The notes under the pieces: generated by a model | What the model saw: only the letters and a program-made list of their open reading frames with translations | Database searches by the model: none | Told to the model about the DNA's origin: nothing | Assembly: GCF_004345665.1 (NCBI RefSeq) | Contig: NZ_SLWR01000002.1 | Location: 682,001-746,000 of the forward strand | Length of the DNA: 64,000 nt | Reading direction: 5' to 3' | Source of the DNA: Kribbella antiqua | GTDB lineage: Bacteria; Actinomycetota; Actinomycetes; Propionibacteriales; Kribbellaceae | Position numbers and translations under genes: made by a program | Shown here: positions 17,061-25,339 of the stretch, piece by piece | Numbering within the stretch: position 1 is the stretch's first letter | How the letters are laid out: every line of letters begins with the position of its first letter

Positions 17061-19078
17061 CCGAACGACGGTGGGTCTACCTGGACTCGAACTGAGCCGG
17101 GGCTTTTCTTTGCGCTGCGAGTGGATTGGGCGTCTTTCAGCGCGCGGGCGAGGGTGGAGCCGGCAGCTCGGGGGGTGCGAACTACGGCTCGGACGGTTTC
17201 GTCGTCGACGTCTACCGGGCCCAGGACTTCCAGGCCGGCTGAGGATGGCAGCAGGTTTCGGAGGCGGGTGATCAGGTCGGCTACGGCTTCGGAGGGGCCG
17301 GTGAGTTCGGCCAACTTCGCGGCGGGGGCGAGGCGGGCGGCGCGGCGTTCCTCGACTTCGCGGGCCGCGAAGCCCTCGGGGCTCCAGCGGACCACGGCCT
17401 GCAGCGGGAGCGCGGACGGTTCACCAACCAGGATCACCGTGCCTGTCGGCCGGACCAGCGCCGCCGCGTTGAACCATCGCCGTACGGCCTCCTCGGGAGC
17501 GCGAAGGTCTGGTCGGGCGAGCATCAGCCAGGTGTCCAGCAACAAAGCAGCGCTGTAGCCGCCTTCCGCGACCGGCTCGGCTCCCGGGGTGCTGACGATC
17601 AACGCCGGCTCGTCGCGTACGACGTCCAGCATGTTGTCGCCGCCCGACGTACGAACGACGACGCCGGGAAACGCGCGGCCCAACTCTTCCGCCGTACGAC
17701 GCGCTCCCACGACCGCGGCGCGCATCCGGGTGTCACCGCACTCCGGGCACCGGTGATCGGCCGCCGGCCGCCCACAGACGCCGCAGCTCGCCGGCCCCGA
17801 TCCGCCAGTACGACGCAACGAACCGCCGCAGGTCGCACAACGCGACGGAGCCCGGCACGTCTGACACACCAGGCTCGGCAGATAACCCGCCCGCGGCACC
17901 TGCACCAGGACGGGCCCGGATCGCAAACCCTCACGCGCGATCTCGAACGCCCGCTTCGGCAACCGCGCAGCCCGGGCCGCCGGATCGCGGGCAAGATCGG
18001 TATCCGACTCCCCCGCGATATGCACCGCCGGAGCAGCCGCCCGAATCACCGTCCGGTCCGCGATCAGCTCCGCCGCGAACCCGGATTCCAGCAGCGCCGC
18101 CGACTCCGCGGTCCGTGCGAACCCGCCGAGCAGCGCGGCGCACTTCTGCCGAAAAGCCCGCAGCAGAAGGACTTCCCGGGCATGCGGATACGGCGCCCGC
18201 GGTTCGGCGTACGAGTCGTCGCCGTCATCCCACAACGCGACCAGTCCAAGGTCGGCCACCGGCGCAAAGGCAGCCGCCCGCGTCCCGATCACCACCCGCG
18301 CACAACCACGCAGCGCCGCGAGGAACGCCCGATACCGAGCCGTCGGCCCAAGATCGGCCGACAGCGTGACGAACCCGCTCGCGCCGAGAACCGCCGTACA
18401 GGCTGCCGCCAACCGCTCGAGATCACGAGCGTCGGGCGCGAGCAACAGCGCCCCACGACCCGAGGCCGCACACACCGCGGCAGCCTGAGCAAAGGCGAGC
18501 GCCCAATCCGCACCCGGTACGGCGGTCCAGATCGCGCGCGGCGACTCCGACCGAGCAACCGCGTCGAGAAACCCGGTCGGGTACGGCGACCACTCGGAGC
18601 GCGAGGTGGACAGCGGCGGAGGCGGGGGCTGGTCGCAGCGCAACGGCTCGCCTTCGACCTTAGCGTGGCGCGGCGGGACCGCGAGCCGCGTGACATCCGC
18701 GAGGACTCCGGCGTACCGGTCGGCGACCGCGCGACAGAGGTCGGCGATCTCCGGCGTCAGCACCTGCTCCGCCGACACAACCTTGCGGAGCCGGGCCAGC
18801 TTGCCCTCGTGATCGGAGGACTCGAGCCGCTCGAGCACGAACCCGTCCAGGTCCTTGCCGGCGAAACGAACCTTCACCCGGGCGCCGGGCTGAGCCGCCG
18901 CGGCCAGGTCCTCGGGGACCAGATAATCGAACGGCCGGTCCAGATGTGGCAGCGAGACGTCGACCGCGACGCGGGCCACGGGCAGCGTCGAGGTGATCCC
19001 GGCCGGCTCCTTGGTCCGGGACTTGCGAACGGTCTCCCGCAGCAGCGTCAACTGCTCAGGCGAATCGTTCGTCGTCAC
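17057..19078 (-). CDS. priA: Primosomal protein N' (PriA), helicase motifs degenerate
   Basis: 673 residues aligned by the N-terminal 3'-DNA-binding domain (VARVAVDVSLPHLDRPFDYLVP) and the cysteine zinc-binding region (CQTC, CATC, CGVC, CPEC pairs near residues 400-465). The Walker A position reads TAVPGADWALAF instead of GxxGSGKT, and the DEEH box position reads LWDDGDDSY, so ATP hydrolysis is unlikely. This loss is known for actinobacterial PriA proteins, which probably keep only a replication-restart loading role. The start is GTG at 19078. It lies downstream of metK, the conserved actinobacterial order. Confidence 0.9.
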   Translation of the reverse strand: MTTNDSPEQLTLLRETVRKSRTKEPAGITSTLPVARVAVDVSLPHLDRPFDYLVPEDLAAAAQPGARVKVRFAGKDLDGFVLERLESSDHEGKLARLRKVVSAEQVLTPEIADLCRAVADRYAGVLADVTRLAVPPRHAKVEGEPLRCDQPPPPPLSTSRSEWSPYPTGFLDAVARSESPRAIWTAVPGADWALAFAQAAAVCAASGRGALLLAPDARDLERLAAACTAVLGASGFVTLSADLGPTARYRAFLAALRGCARVVIGTRAAAFAPVADLGLVALWDDGDDSYAEPRAPYPHAREVLLLRAFRQKCAALLGGFARTAESAALLESGFAAELIADRTVIRAAAPAVHIAGESDTDLARDPAARAARLPKRAFEIAREGLRSGPVLVQVPRAGYLPSLVCQTCRAPSRCATCGGSLRRTGGSGPASCGVCGRPAADHRCPECGDTRMRAAVVGARRTAEELGRAFPGVVVRTSGGDNMLDVVRDEPALIVSTPGAEPVAEGGYSAALLLDTWLMLARPDLRAPEEAVRRWFNAAALVRPTGTVILVGEPSALPLQAVVRWSPEGFAAREVEERRAARLAPAAKLAELTGPSEAVADLITRLRNLLPSSAGLEVLGPVDVDDETVRAVVRTPRAAGSTLARALKDAQSTRSAKKSPGSVRVQVDPPSFG

Positions 19079-19096
19079 CCGGAAACTCTAAAGCCA

Positions 19097-19130
19097 GCGG
19101 GCGACAGTGCGTGATCGCACTGCCGCCCGC
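19097..19130 (-). terminator. Strong hairpin after metK
   Basis: GCGGGCG (19097-19103) pairs with CGCCCGC (19124-19130), and CAGTGCG (19105-19111) with CGCACTG (19116-19122), around a TGAT loop with one mismatch: a 15-step stem only 16 bases after the metK stop on the minus strand. There is no T-tract, as usual in Actinobacteria. It would separate metK from priA or attenuate priA expression. Confidence 0.6.
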
Positions 19131-19146
19131 CTGTGGACAACTGGTG

Positions 19147-20340
19147 TTACTTGTTGACCGCGGCCTTCAGTTCCTCGACGCGGTCGGTGCGCTCCCAGGT
19201 GAAGTCCTCGCCGGAGCGGCCGAAGTGGCCGTTGGCGGCGGTCTGGGCGTAGATCGGCCGGAGCAGGTCCAGGTCGCGGATGATCGCGGCCGGACGCAGG
19301 TCGAACACCTCGAGGACAGCGTCGGAGATCTTGTCCACCGGCACCGTCTCGGTCCCGAACGTGTCGACGTAGAAGCCGACCGGCGCGGCCTTGCCGATCG
19401 CGTACGCGACCTGCACCTCGGCCCGGTCCGCCAGCCCGGCGGCGACGATGTTCTTCGCCACCCAGCGCATCGCGTACGCCGCGGACCGGTCGACCTTCGA
19501 CGGGTCCTTGCCGGAGAACGCGCCGCCACCGTGGCGCGCCATGCCGCCGTAGGTGTCGACGATGATCTTCCGGCCGGTCAGACCGGCGTCACCCATCGGG
19601 CCGCCGACCTCGAACCGCCCGGTCGGGTTGACCAGCAGCTTGTACCCGGTCGAGTCGATGTCGAACTGCTCGAGCACCGGGTCGACCACGTGCTTCTTGA
19701 CGTCCGGCGTCAGCATCGAGTCCAGGCTGATGTCCGCCGCGTGCTGGCTGGACACCACGACGGTGTCGATCCGGACCGCCTTGTCACCGTCGTACTCGAC
19801 CGTGACCTGGGTCTTGCCGTCGGGCCGCAGGTACGCCATCGTGCCGTCCTTGCGGACCTCGGACAGCCGGGCGGTCAGCCGGTGCGCGATCGTGATCGGC
19901 AGCGGCATCAGCTCGGGCGTCTCGTTCGACGCGTAGCCGAACATCAGGCCCTGGTCGCCGGCGCCCTGCAGGTCGAGCGCGTCGGTGGACGAGTCCGACC
20001 GGGTCTCGTACGCCGTGTCGACGCCCTGGGCGATGTCGGGCGACTGGCTGCCGATGGCGACGGTGACACCACAGGAGGCGCCGTCGAAGCCCTTCAGCGA
20101 CGAGTCGTACCCGATCTCCAGGATTCGGCTCCGGACGATGCCCGGGATGTCGACATACGCTTTGGTCGTGACCTCGCCGCCCACGACGACCAGACCCGTG
20201 GTGACCAGGGTCTCGACCGCTACCCGGCTCTTCGGGTCCTCGGCCAGCAGCGCGTCGAGGATGGAGTCGCTGATCTGGTCAGCGATCTTGTCCGGGTGAC
20301 CTTCCGTCACCGACTCGGACGTGAAAAGGCGCCTCGCCAC
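19147..20340 (-). CDS. metK: S-adenosylmethionine synthetase
   Basis: 397 residues, full length for the family. It has the N-terminal methionine/ATP motif TEGHPDKI (His15, Asp17), the K-loop [19 protein letters not shown] near residue 270, and [12 protein letters not shown]. The enzyme makes SAM from ATP and methionine. GTG at 20340 has a GAGGGAGA ribosome binding site. It is preceded by an unusually long 220-base leader region for this window. Confidence 0.97.
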   Translation of the reverse strand: MARRLFTSESVTEGHPDKIADQISDSILDALLAEDPKSRVAVETLVTTGLVVVGGEVTTKAYVDIPGIVRSRILEIGYDSSLKGFDGASCGVTVAIGSQSPDIAQGVDTAYETRSDSSTDALDLQGAGDQGLMFGYASNETPELMPLPITIAHRLTARLSEVRKDGTMAYLRPDGKTQVTVEYDGDKAVRIDTVVVSSQHAADISLDSMLTPDVKKHVVDPVLEQFDIDSTGYKLLVNPTGRFEVGGPMGDAGLTGRKIIVDTYGGMARHGGGAFSGKDPSKVDRSAAYAMRWVAKNIVAAGLADRAEVQVAYAIGKAAPVGFYVDTFGTETVPVDKISDAVLEVFDLRPAAIIRDLDLLRPIYAQTAANGHFGRSGEDFTWERTDRVEELKAAVNK

Positions 20341-20560
20341 AGTTCTCCCTCGGATTTCCTCTTATGGCCGCACGTCACGGCACTTTGGCCGGGCCGCGCG
20401 ATCCCCCCACATGCATCGGCGAAAGCGATGCATCTGGGCAGTATGCCAGCAGTTTCGGCCAGAGTCGCCGGGACGCTCCGATTTCATCCGCTTCGTGAGA
20501 TTGCCCGCCACAATATGGACAACCGCGCTCAGCGGTGCGTCCACACTACGCGGGTTCGGG
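20341..20560 (-). promoter_or_regulatory. metK upstream region with an 8-bp hairpin
   Basis: This 220-base gap between the winged-helix protein gene and metK holds the metK promoter. Its clearest structure is ATGCATCG (20411-20418) and CGATGCAT (20426-20433), a perfect stem with a 7-base loop, about 70 bases before the metK start. No T-run follows on the minus strand, so it is more likely an operator or leader structure than a terminator. I could not match a SAM riboswitch core. Confidence 0.45.
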
Positions 20561-21673
20561 TCACGCGTGTGGCCCGGCCTCGACCTTGCCGACCGTCAGG
20601 GCGGGTGTGGCATCCAGGATCTCGCCCAGCCGGGCGGCCTCGGCGTCGAGTTGCTTGAGCCGGGATCGGTTCAGTGCGGTCAGTGGCTCGACCGTGATCT
20701 GGAGCTTGCGGCCGGACTTCTTGTGGTGCCAGACGCCGCCGACGATGCCGTCGATCAGCAGTAGCGGGTAGTTGCCGGCCTGGCCGCGCGCGGTTGCCCT
20801 GGTGAACGCCTTGCCGGGGAAGAGGAGTTCACGCGGGTAGCTGCCGACGCCGTACGCATCGAAGTACGGGAGCAGTCTGATGCCGCGGGCCGGCTCGTCG
20901 CTGAACTCCTCGTCGCCTGGTGCGAGCCAGGCGGGCTGGCCGTCGAGTTCTACTTGCGGGAGGTCGGTGAAGTACGGCTTGACGAACCCGGGCGTCGTTT
21001 TGAGCCAGCGAGCGAACTGCTGCGGGGTCGCGGGGCCGTAGGCGTAGAGATAGCGGTGGAGCAGCTCGGTGAGCGCCTTCTCGCCGGGCAGCGGCTCGAA
21101 GGGCTTGAAGCGATGCGGATTCGAGTACGTCGTGTTGCGGCCGCGGTTGGGTCCGTAGCAGAGGACTCCGGCGTTGGCCGCGTCCGGGATCAGCTGCCGC
21201 CACCGCGGCCAGTAGGTCTGGAACGCCGGCATCACGAGATCACCCGCCCACGAGCCAGTACGCCGTACGACCTCCTCGGTGAGCTCGTCGACGGTGAGGT
21301 CGTCGTGCGCCAGTGCGTCACCGATCGCCTCGATGACTTGAGCCTTCTGGTCAGGGGTCATCCGCATGACCTCAGGCACCTGCTGGCCGGAGGGCAGAGC
21401 CGACAGAGCGCCGGTCCACAACGGCAGGTCGTCCAACGCCAGCAGATGAACGGTCCCGCGCGGCCCGAACGTCTTCACCAGGCCATCTGCCTGCTGAACC
21501 GTTTCCCGCGTCGCCCCATCCACCCGCAGCGCGACGGAGGTCTCCCCCGCCGACAACACCTGCGCATGCGCCCCACAGATCGCCCGTACGACGTCCACCG
21601 CCGCACCAGCCGGCTCAGTCAGCCAATGCCGCCGCATCCGCCGAGCGACCACGTCCCGCCACGAGATCTTCAT
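20561..21673 (-). CDS. Winged-helix DNA-binding domain protein (HTH_42 type)
   Basis: 370 residues beginning ISWRDVVARRMRRHWL, with the AICGAHAQVLSAGETSVALRV segment and a C-terminal LLPYFDAYGVGSYPRELLFPGKAF region typical of the winged helix DNA-binding domain family (AlkZ-related, HTH_42). Some relatives are DNA glycosylases that unhook interstrand crosslinks; I cannot assign that activity here. ATG at 21673 is preferred to the frame extending to 21751, which overlaps coaBC. It is an insertion between coaBC and metK, which are usually adjacent. Confidence 0.75.
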   Translation of the reverse strand: MKISWRDVVARRMRRHWLTEPAGAAVDVVRAICGAHAQVLSAGETSVALRVDGATRETVQQADGLVKTFGPRGTVHLLALDDLPLWTGALSALPSGQQVPEVMRMTPDQKAQVIEAIGDALAHDDLTVDELTEEVVRRTGSWAGDLVMPAFQTYWPRWRQLIPDAANAGVLCYGPNRGRNTTYSNPHRFKPFEPLPGEKALTELLHRYLYAYGPATPQQFARWLKTTPGFVKPYFTDLPQVELDGQPAWLAPGDEEFSDEPARGIRLLPYFDAYGVGSYPRELLFPGKAFTRATARGQAGNYPLLLIDGIVGGVWHHKKSGRKLQITVEPLTALNRSRLKQLDAEAARLGEILDATPALTVGKVEAGPHA

Positions 21674-21713
21674 AGGACTGACGGTAGGAGAAGAAGCGGA
21701 CAGGTTCTGGCCG

Positions 21714-23006
21714 CTAGTGCCAGTGGGTGGCGACGAGGTTCCAGATGACACCCGCCAATGCGTCTTTGCTGCCTGAGGGGACGGGGAGGGCGTTGCCGGT
21801 GCGGTCGAGGATTACGGCTTCGTTGGTGTCGCTGCCGAAGACCTTGCCGCCGGAGACGTCGTTGACGACCAGGAGGTCGCAGCCCTTGCGTTCGAGCTTG
21901 GCGCGGCCCAGCTCGAGGACGCTGTGCTCGGCGTCGCCGGTTTCGGCGGCGAAGCCGACGATGACCTGGCCGGCCCGGCGGCGGTCGTGCGAGATGGTGT
22001 GCAGGATGTCAGGGTTCTGCACCAGGTTGACCGCCGGGACCGAGCCGTCGGCGGTCTTCTTGATCTTGTGTTCGGCGATGTCGGTCGGCCGGAAGTCCGC
22101 CGGGGCCGCCGCCATCACGATCGCGTCCGCGTCACCCGCGCGGCCGGTGATCTCGTCGTACAGGTCGCGGGTGCTGGTGACCGGGACGACCTGGACGCCG
22201 GCCGGGTCGGGCAGCTCGGAGTTGGCCGCGACCAAGGTGACCTTGGCGCCGCGGGCGGCGGCGATCCGGGCGAGCGCGTAGCCCTGCTTGCCGGACGAGG
22301 AGTTGCCGAGGTAGCGGACCGGGTCGAGGTGTTCACGGGTGCCGCCGGCGCTGATCAGCACGTGCTTGCCGGTCAGGTCGGCGACGGACTGTCCCGCGGC
22401 ACGGGCGGCCTCGTCGGCGAGCATCAGCTGGCTGATCGCGAAGATCTCGGACGGCTCGGGCAACCGGCCGCGGCCGGTGTCGGCGCCGGTCAGACGGCCG
22501 ACCGCGGGGTCGAGCACGGTGATCCCGCGCGACCTCAGCGTCGCCACATTGGCCTGGGTCGCCGGGTGCTCCCACATCTCGGTGTGCATCGCGGCCGCGA
22601 ACAGGATCGGACACCGCGCGGTGAGCAGAGTGTTGGTCAGCAGGTCGTCGGCGAGACCGTGCGCGGCCTTGGCGATCAGGTTCGCCGTCGCGGGCGCGAC
22701 CACGACCAGGTCGGCGGCCTTGCCGATGCGGACGTGCGGCACCTCGTGCACATCGTCGAACGGGTCGGCCGTCACCGGCTGCCCGGACAGCGCCGCCCAG
22801 GTCGCCGCGCCGACGAAGTCCAGCGCGGCCGCGGTCGGCACCACGCGCACGCTGTGCCCGGACTCGGTCAGCCGCCGCAGCAGATCACAGACCTTGTACG
22901 CCGCGATCCCGCCACCGACGCCGAGTACGACGTTCGGCCGGGCTTTGGGCACGACAACAGCCCCCGGGACGTGGTCGCCGGGGGTCTGGTCACCGGTTGC
23001 GGACAT
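21714..23006 (-). CDS. coaBC: Bifunctional phosphopantothenoylcysteine decarboxylase / phosphopantothenate-cysteine ligase
   Basis: 430 residues. The CoaC half binds FMN (GVGGGIAAYKVCDLLRRL, VAPATANLIAKAAHG, FAAAMHTEMWEHPAT). The CoaB half begins at KHVLISAGGTREHLDPVR and includes NSSSGKQGYALA and AAPADFRP with the conserved HKIKK. It converts 4'-phosphopantothenate to 4'-phosphopantetheine in CoA synthesis. It lies 36 bases downstream of rpoZ in the conserved gmk-rpoZ-coaBC order. Confidence 0.95.
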   Translation of the reverse strand: MSATGDQTPGDHVPGAVVVPKARPNVVLGVGGGIAAYKVCDLLRRLTESGHSVRVVPTAAALDFVGAATWAALSGQPVTADPFDDVHEVPHVRIGKAADLVVVAPATANLIAKAAHGLADDLLTNTLLTARCPILFAAAMHTEMWEHPATQANVATLRSRGITVLDPAVGRLTGADTGRGRLPEPSEIFAISQLMLADEAARAAGQSVADLTGKHVLISAGGTREHLDPVRYLGNSSSGKQGYALARIAAARGAKVTLVAANSELPDPAGVQVVPVTSTRDLYDEITGRAGDADAIVMAAAPADFRPTDIAEHKIKKTADGSVPAVNLVQNPDILHTISHDRRRAGQVIVGFAAETGDAEHSVLELGRAKLERKGCDLLVVNDVSGGKVFGSDTNEAVILDRTGNALPVPSGSKDALAGVIWNLVATHWH

Positions 23007-23042
23007 CTGCGCGAACTCCGTTCCCGGTCGTCGTACGGGTGG

Positions 23043-23345
23043 CTACTGAGACTTCTCCGCCGCCGCGGCTTCCGCCTCGGCCTCCGGGTCGATGTCCGTG
23101 CAGGTCAGCACGCCCTCGTTGATCTCGCGCATCGCGATCGACAGCGGCTTCTCCTGGACGTGCGTCTCGACCAGCGGGCCGACGTACTCGAGCAGGCCCT
23201 CGCCGAGCTGCGAGTAGTAGGCGTTGATCTGCCGCGCCCGCTTGGCCGAGTACAGCACCAGCTTGTACTTGGAGTCGGTGTGGGTGAGCAGGTCGTCGAT
23301 CGGCGGCGAGGTGATGCCGATGGCGACGGGCTGGTTGCCAGACAA
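23043..23345 (-). CDS. rpoZ: RNA polymerase omega subunit
   Basis: 100 residues with the omega signature [20 protein letters not shown] (residues about 28-47). The start is most likely TTG at 23345: it has GGAAAGAG about 6 bases upstream and yields the usual N-terminus (M)[19 protein letters not shown], whereas the frame extends far into gmk. It begins 2 bases after the gmk stop, so the two are probably coupled. It stabilises and assembles RNA polymerase. The C-terminus is acidic/alanine-rich. Confidence 0.93.
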   Translation of the reverse strand: MSGNQPVAIGITSPPIDDLLTHTDSKYKLVLYSAKRARQINAYYSQLGEGLLEYVGPLVETHVQEKPLSIAMREINEGVLTCTDIDPEAEAEAAAAEKSQ

Positions 23346-23347
23346 GT

Positions 23348-24034
23348 TCAGCTCTTTCCAGAGATGGAGGGTGATCGAATCAACTTTACCAACTGATCGG
23401 CCGCCTCCCGAACGGAGGCGTTCACGATCGTCACGTCGAATTCCTTCTCGGCGGCCAGTTCGAGCGTCGCGGTCTCCAACCGGCGCGCCCGTTCCTCCTC
23501 CGTCTCGGTGCCGCGGCCGACCAGCCGTCGTACCAGTTCGTCCCAGCTCGGCGGCGAGAGGAAGACGAACTGCGCCTCCGGCATCGTTTCGCGCACCTGG
23601 CGGGCGCCCTGCAGATCGATCTCGAGCAGGGCCGGGCGGCCCTCGGCGAGCTTGTCCAGCACCGGCTGCTTCGGCGTCCCGTACCGGGCCGCCTTGTGCA
23701 CCACCGCCCACTCGAGCAGCTCACCGTCGGCGATCATCCGGTCGAACTCGGCGTCCGACACGAACAGGTAGTGCACGCCGTGCACCTCGGTCGGCCGCGG
23801 CTTCCGGGTCGTCGCCGACACCGAGATCCAGATCTCGGGGTAGCGCTCGCGGATGTCCGCCGCGACCGTCCCCTTACCGACCGCCGTGGGCCCGGCCAGC
23901 ACGGTCAGCCGGGCGCCCCCGGCCGCGGTCGTGCCTGGCGGGGTCTGCCGCGGAGCCATCGTCTCGTCCGTCCCGTGCGTGGTCATCGTCACACCAGTGT
24001 CCAACGAGCCGGCCAGCGTTTCGGTCTGGCTCAC
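23348..24034 (-). CDS. gmk: Guanylate kinase
   Basis: 228 residues from the GTG at 24034. The P-loop is [10 protein letters not shown] at about residue 48, and the GMP-binding segment runs through [19 protein letters not shown]. The N-terminal 40 residues are a low-complexity extension; ATG codons at 23986 and 23959 are possible later starts. The enzyme converts GMP to GDP. It lies 7 bases after mihF and 2 bases before rpoZ. Confidence 0.94.
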   Translation of the reverse strand: MSQTETLAGSLDTGVTMTTHGTDETMAPRQTPPGTTAAGGARLTVLAGPTAVGKGTVAADIRERYPEIWISVSATTRKPRPTEVHGVHYLFVSDAEFDRMIADGELLEWAVVHKAARYGTPKQPVLDKLAEGRPALLEIDLQGARQVRETMPEAQFVFLSPPSWDELVRRLVGRGTETEEERARRLETATLELAAEKEFDVTIVNASVREAADQLVKLIRSPSISGKS

Positions 24035-24041
24035 CCTGCAC

Positions 24042-24356
24042 TCACTCGGCGAATTCGCGCTCGAGGGCGGCGATCTGGTTCGAACCGAGGCCGCGCACCC
24101 GGCGCGTCTCGGAGATCCCGGCCCGTTCCATGATCTGCTGCGCGCGGACCTTGCCCACGCCGGGGATGCACTGCAGCAGCTGGCTGACCCGCATCTTGCC
24201 GATCACGTCGTTGGTCTGCCCCTCGTGGAGCACCTCCGTCGGAGACGCCCCCGAATGCCGGATCCGGTTCTTGATCTCCGCCCGTTCGCGCCGCGCCGCC
24301 GCGGCCTTATCCAGAGCCGCCGCTCGCTGCTCCGGGGTCAAAGAAGGAAGTGGCAC
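24042..24356 (-). CDS. mihF: Integration host factor, actinobacterial type (mIHF)
   Basis: 104 residues from GTG at 24356 (the open frame reaches 24389). The N-terminus [20 protein letters not shown] and the helix-two-turn-helix region [30 protein letters not shown] match mycobacterial/streptomycete IHF. It is a nucleoid-associated protein that bends DNA and is essential in mycobacteria. It heads the mihF-gmk-rpoZ group. Confidence 0.93.
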   Translation of the reverse strand: MPLPSLTPEQRAAALDKAAAARRERAEIKNRIRHSGASPTEVLHEGQTNDVIGKMRVSQLLQCIPGVGKVRAQQIMERAGISETRRVRGLGSNQIAALEREFAE

Positions 24357-24472
24357 CGTTTCACCTGTTCCCGTTGTAAGCCTTCGCAAGGGAACCTAAC
24401 ACGGCTTCGGCCACCGTCAGCCCTCAGCGCGGCCGTCTTCCGTGCCGCGTGCCGCCGCCCGCCCTACGACGG

Positions 24473-24856
24473 TCAGTTCAGCGCCGGGACGTCGACCTTG
24501 CAGGAGTCCTTCGCGTGCGTGCTGATCGTCTTGTAGGCCGCCATCACCGTGCCGGTCTGCTTGCTCAGCCGAGCCAGTTCGACACGGTCCGTGCCCGCCT
24601 TCTGCGCGCTCTCGGCGAACTTCGCCACGGTCCCCCAGTCGTCCTTCACCTCGTCCGGCGCGGACTGCTGGAGCTTCTTCGCGCTCTCCAGGATCTTCAC
24701 GTAGTCGGCCGGGTTCTGCGGGTTGACGTTCACCGACTCGGCGGCGTACCCGGCGAGGTCGACGCAGTACGCCTGCTCCTCGGTGCAGGCGGTCAACGTG
24801 GCGGTGCCGGCGATCAGGGTCGCGACGGTGGCGAGTGTGCGCTTCAAAGTCATCAT
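24473..24856 (-). CDS. Small predicted lipoprotein, paralogue 1
   Basis: 127 residues with a lipoprotein signal (lipobox LTAC, Cys24), then a mostly helical domain with YCVDLAGYAAE, SAPDEVKDDWGTVAKFAE and the C-terminal HAKDSCKVDVPALN. It is clearly related to the next gene upstream (24963-25331): both share the YC...L..YA, SAPD.(V/L)KDDW and HAKD(S/T)CKVD motifs and a pair of conserved cysteines probably forming a disulfide. The function is unknown. ATG codons at 24856 and 24853 are both possible starts. Confidence 0.75.
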   Translation of the reverse strand: MMTLKRTLATVATLIAGTATLTACTEEQAYCVDLAGYAAESVNVNPQNPADYVKILESAKKLQQSAPDEVKDDWGTVAKFAESAQKAGTDRVELARLSKQTGTVMAAYKTISTHAKDSCKVDVPALN

Positions 24857-24897
24857 CCTCGGGGTCGATCCTCGGGGGTGTTGACCCCGACGCTACC

Positions 24898-24952
24898 GGC
24901 AGTCACCAAACGATCCGAAACCGATACTTTTCGTGCCCGTCTGGTGACTGCC
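24898..24952. promoter_or_regulatory. 11-bp inverted repeat between paralogous lipoprotein genes
   Basis: GGCAGTCACCA (24898-24908) and TGGTGACTGCC (24942-24952) are perfect inverted repeats separated by 33 bases, in the 106-base gap between the two lipoprotein genes. It could fold as a terminator for the upstream paralogue or be a protein-binding site in the promoter of the downstream one. Confidence 0.5.
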
Positions 24953-24962
24953 CTGGCCGGCG

Positions 24963-25331
24963 TCAGCCGTCGATGTCGACCTTGCAGGTGTCCTTGGCAT
25001 GCTTGGCGATGGCCTGGGAGGCGGCGGCGATCTTCTCGCCGTCGTTCTTGGCCAGCTCGCTGAGCTTGCCCGTGTCGCCCTTGGCCTCGCTCGCCTTCTC
25101 GGAGTAGTCGAGGACGATCTTCCAGTCGTCCTTCAGGTCGTCCGGCGCCGACTTCGACAGCTTCTTGGCCTCTTCGCGCATCTTGTCGACCGCGGCGGTG
25201 TCCTTGATGTCGAGGTTCTTGACCGCCTCGGCATAGTTCTGCAGCTCGCTGCAGTAGTCACCGCCCGAGCACGCCGTCAACGTACCGAGACTCATCGTCA
25301 CTACCGCCGCGAGGGCCGCAACCTTACGCAT
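24963..25331 (-). CDS. Small predicted lipoprotein, paralogue 2
   Basis: 122 residues. The start is ATG at 25331 (residue 12 of the open frame), giving a proper lipoprotein signal with lipobox LTAC. The mature part, DYCSELQNYAEAV...SAPDDLKDDWKIVLDY...HAKDTCKVDIDG in outline, parallels paralogue 1, so the pair arose by tandem duplication. The conserved KDDW and the two cysteines suggest a common fold. Located 8 bases downstream of the EamA transporter stop. Function unknown. Confidence 0.75.
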   Translation of the reverse strand: MRKVAALAAVVTMSLGTLTACSGGDYCSELQNYAEAVKNLDIKDTAAVDKMREEAKKLSKSAPDDLKDDWKIVLDYSEKASEAKGDTGKLSELAKNDGEKIAAASQAIAKHAKDTCKVDIDG

Positions 25332-25339
25332 TCCGTTCC

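Noticed and set aside
20341..20560. SAM riboswitch before metK
   Set aside because: Only one short hairpin is seen; the conserved cores of known SAM riboswitch classes could not be found by eye.
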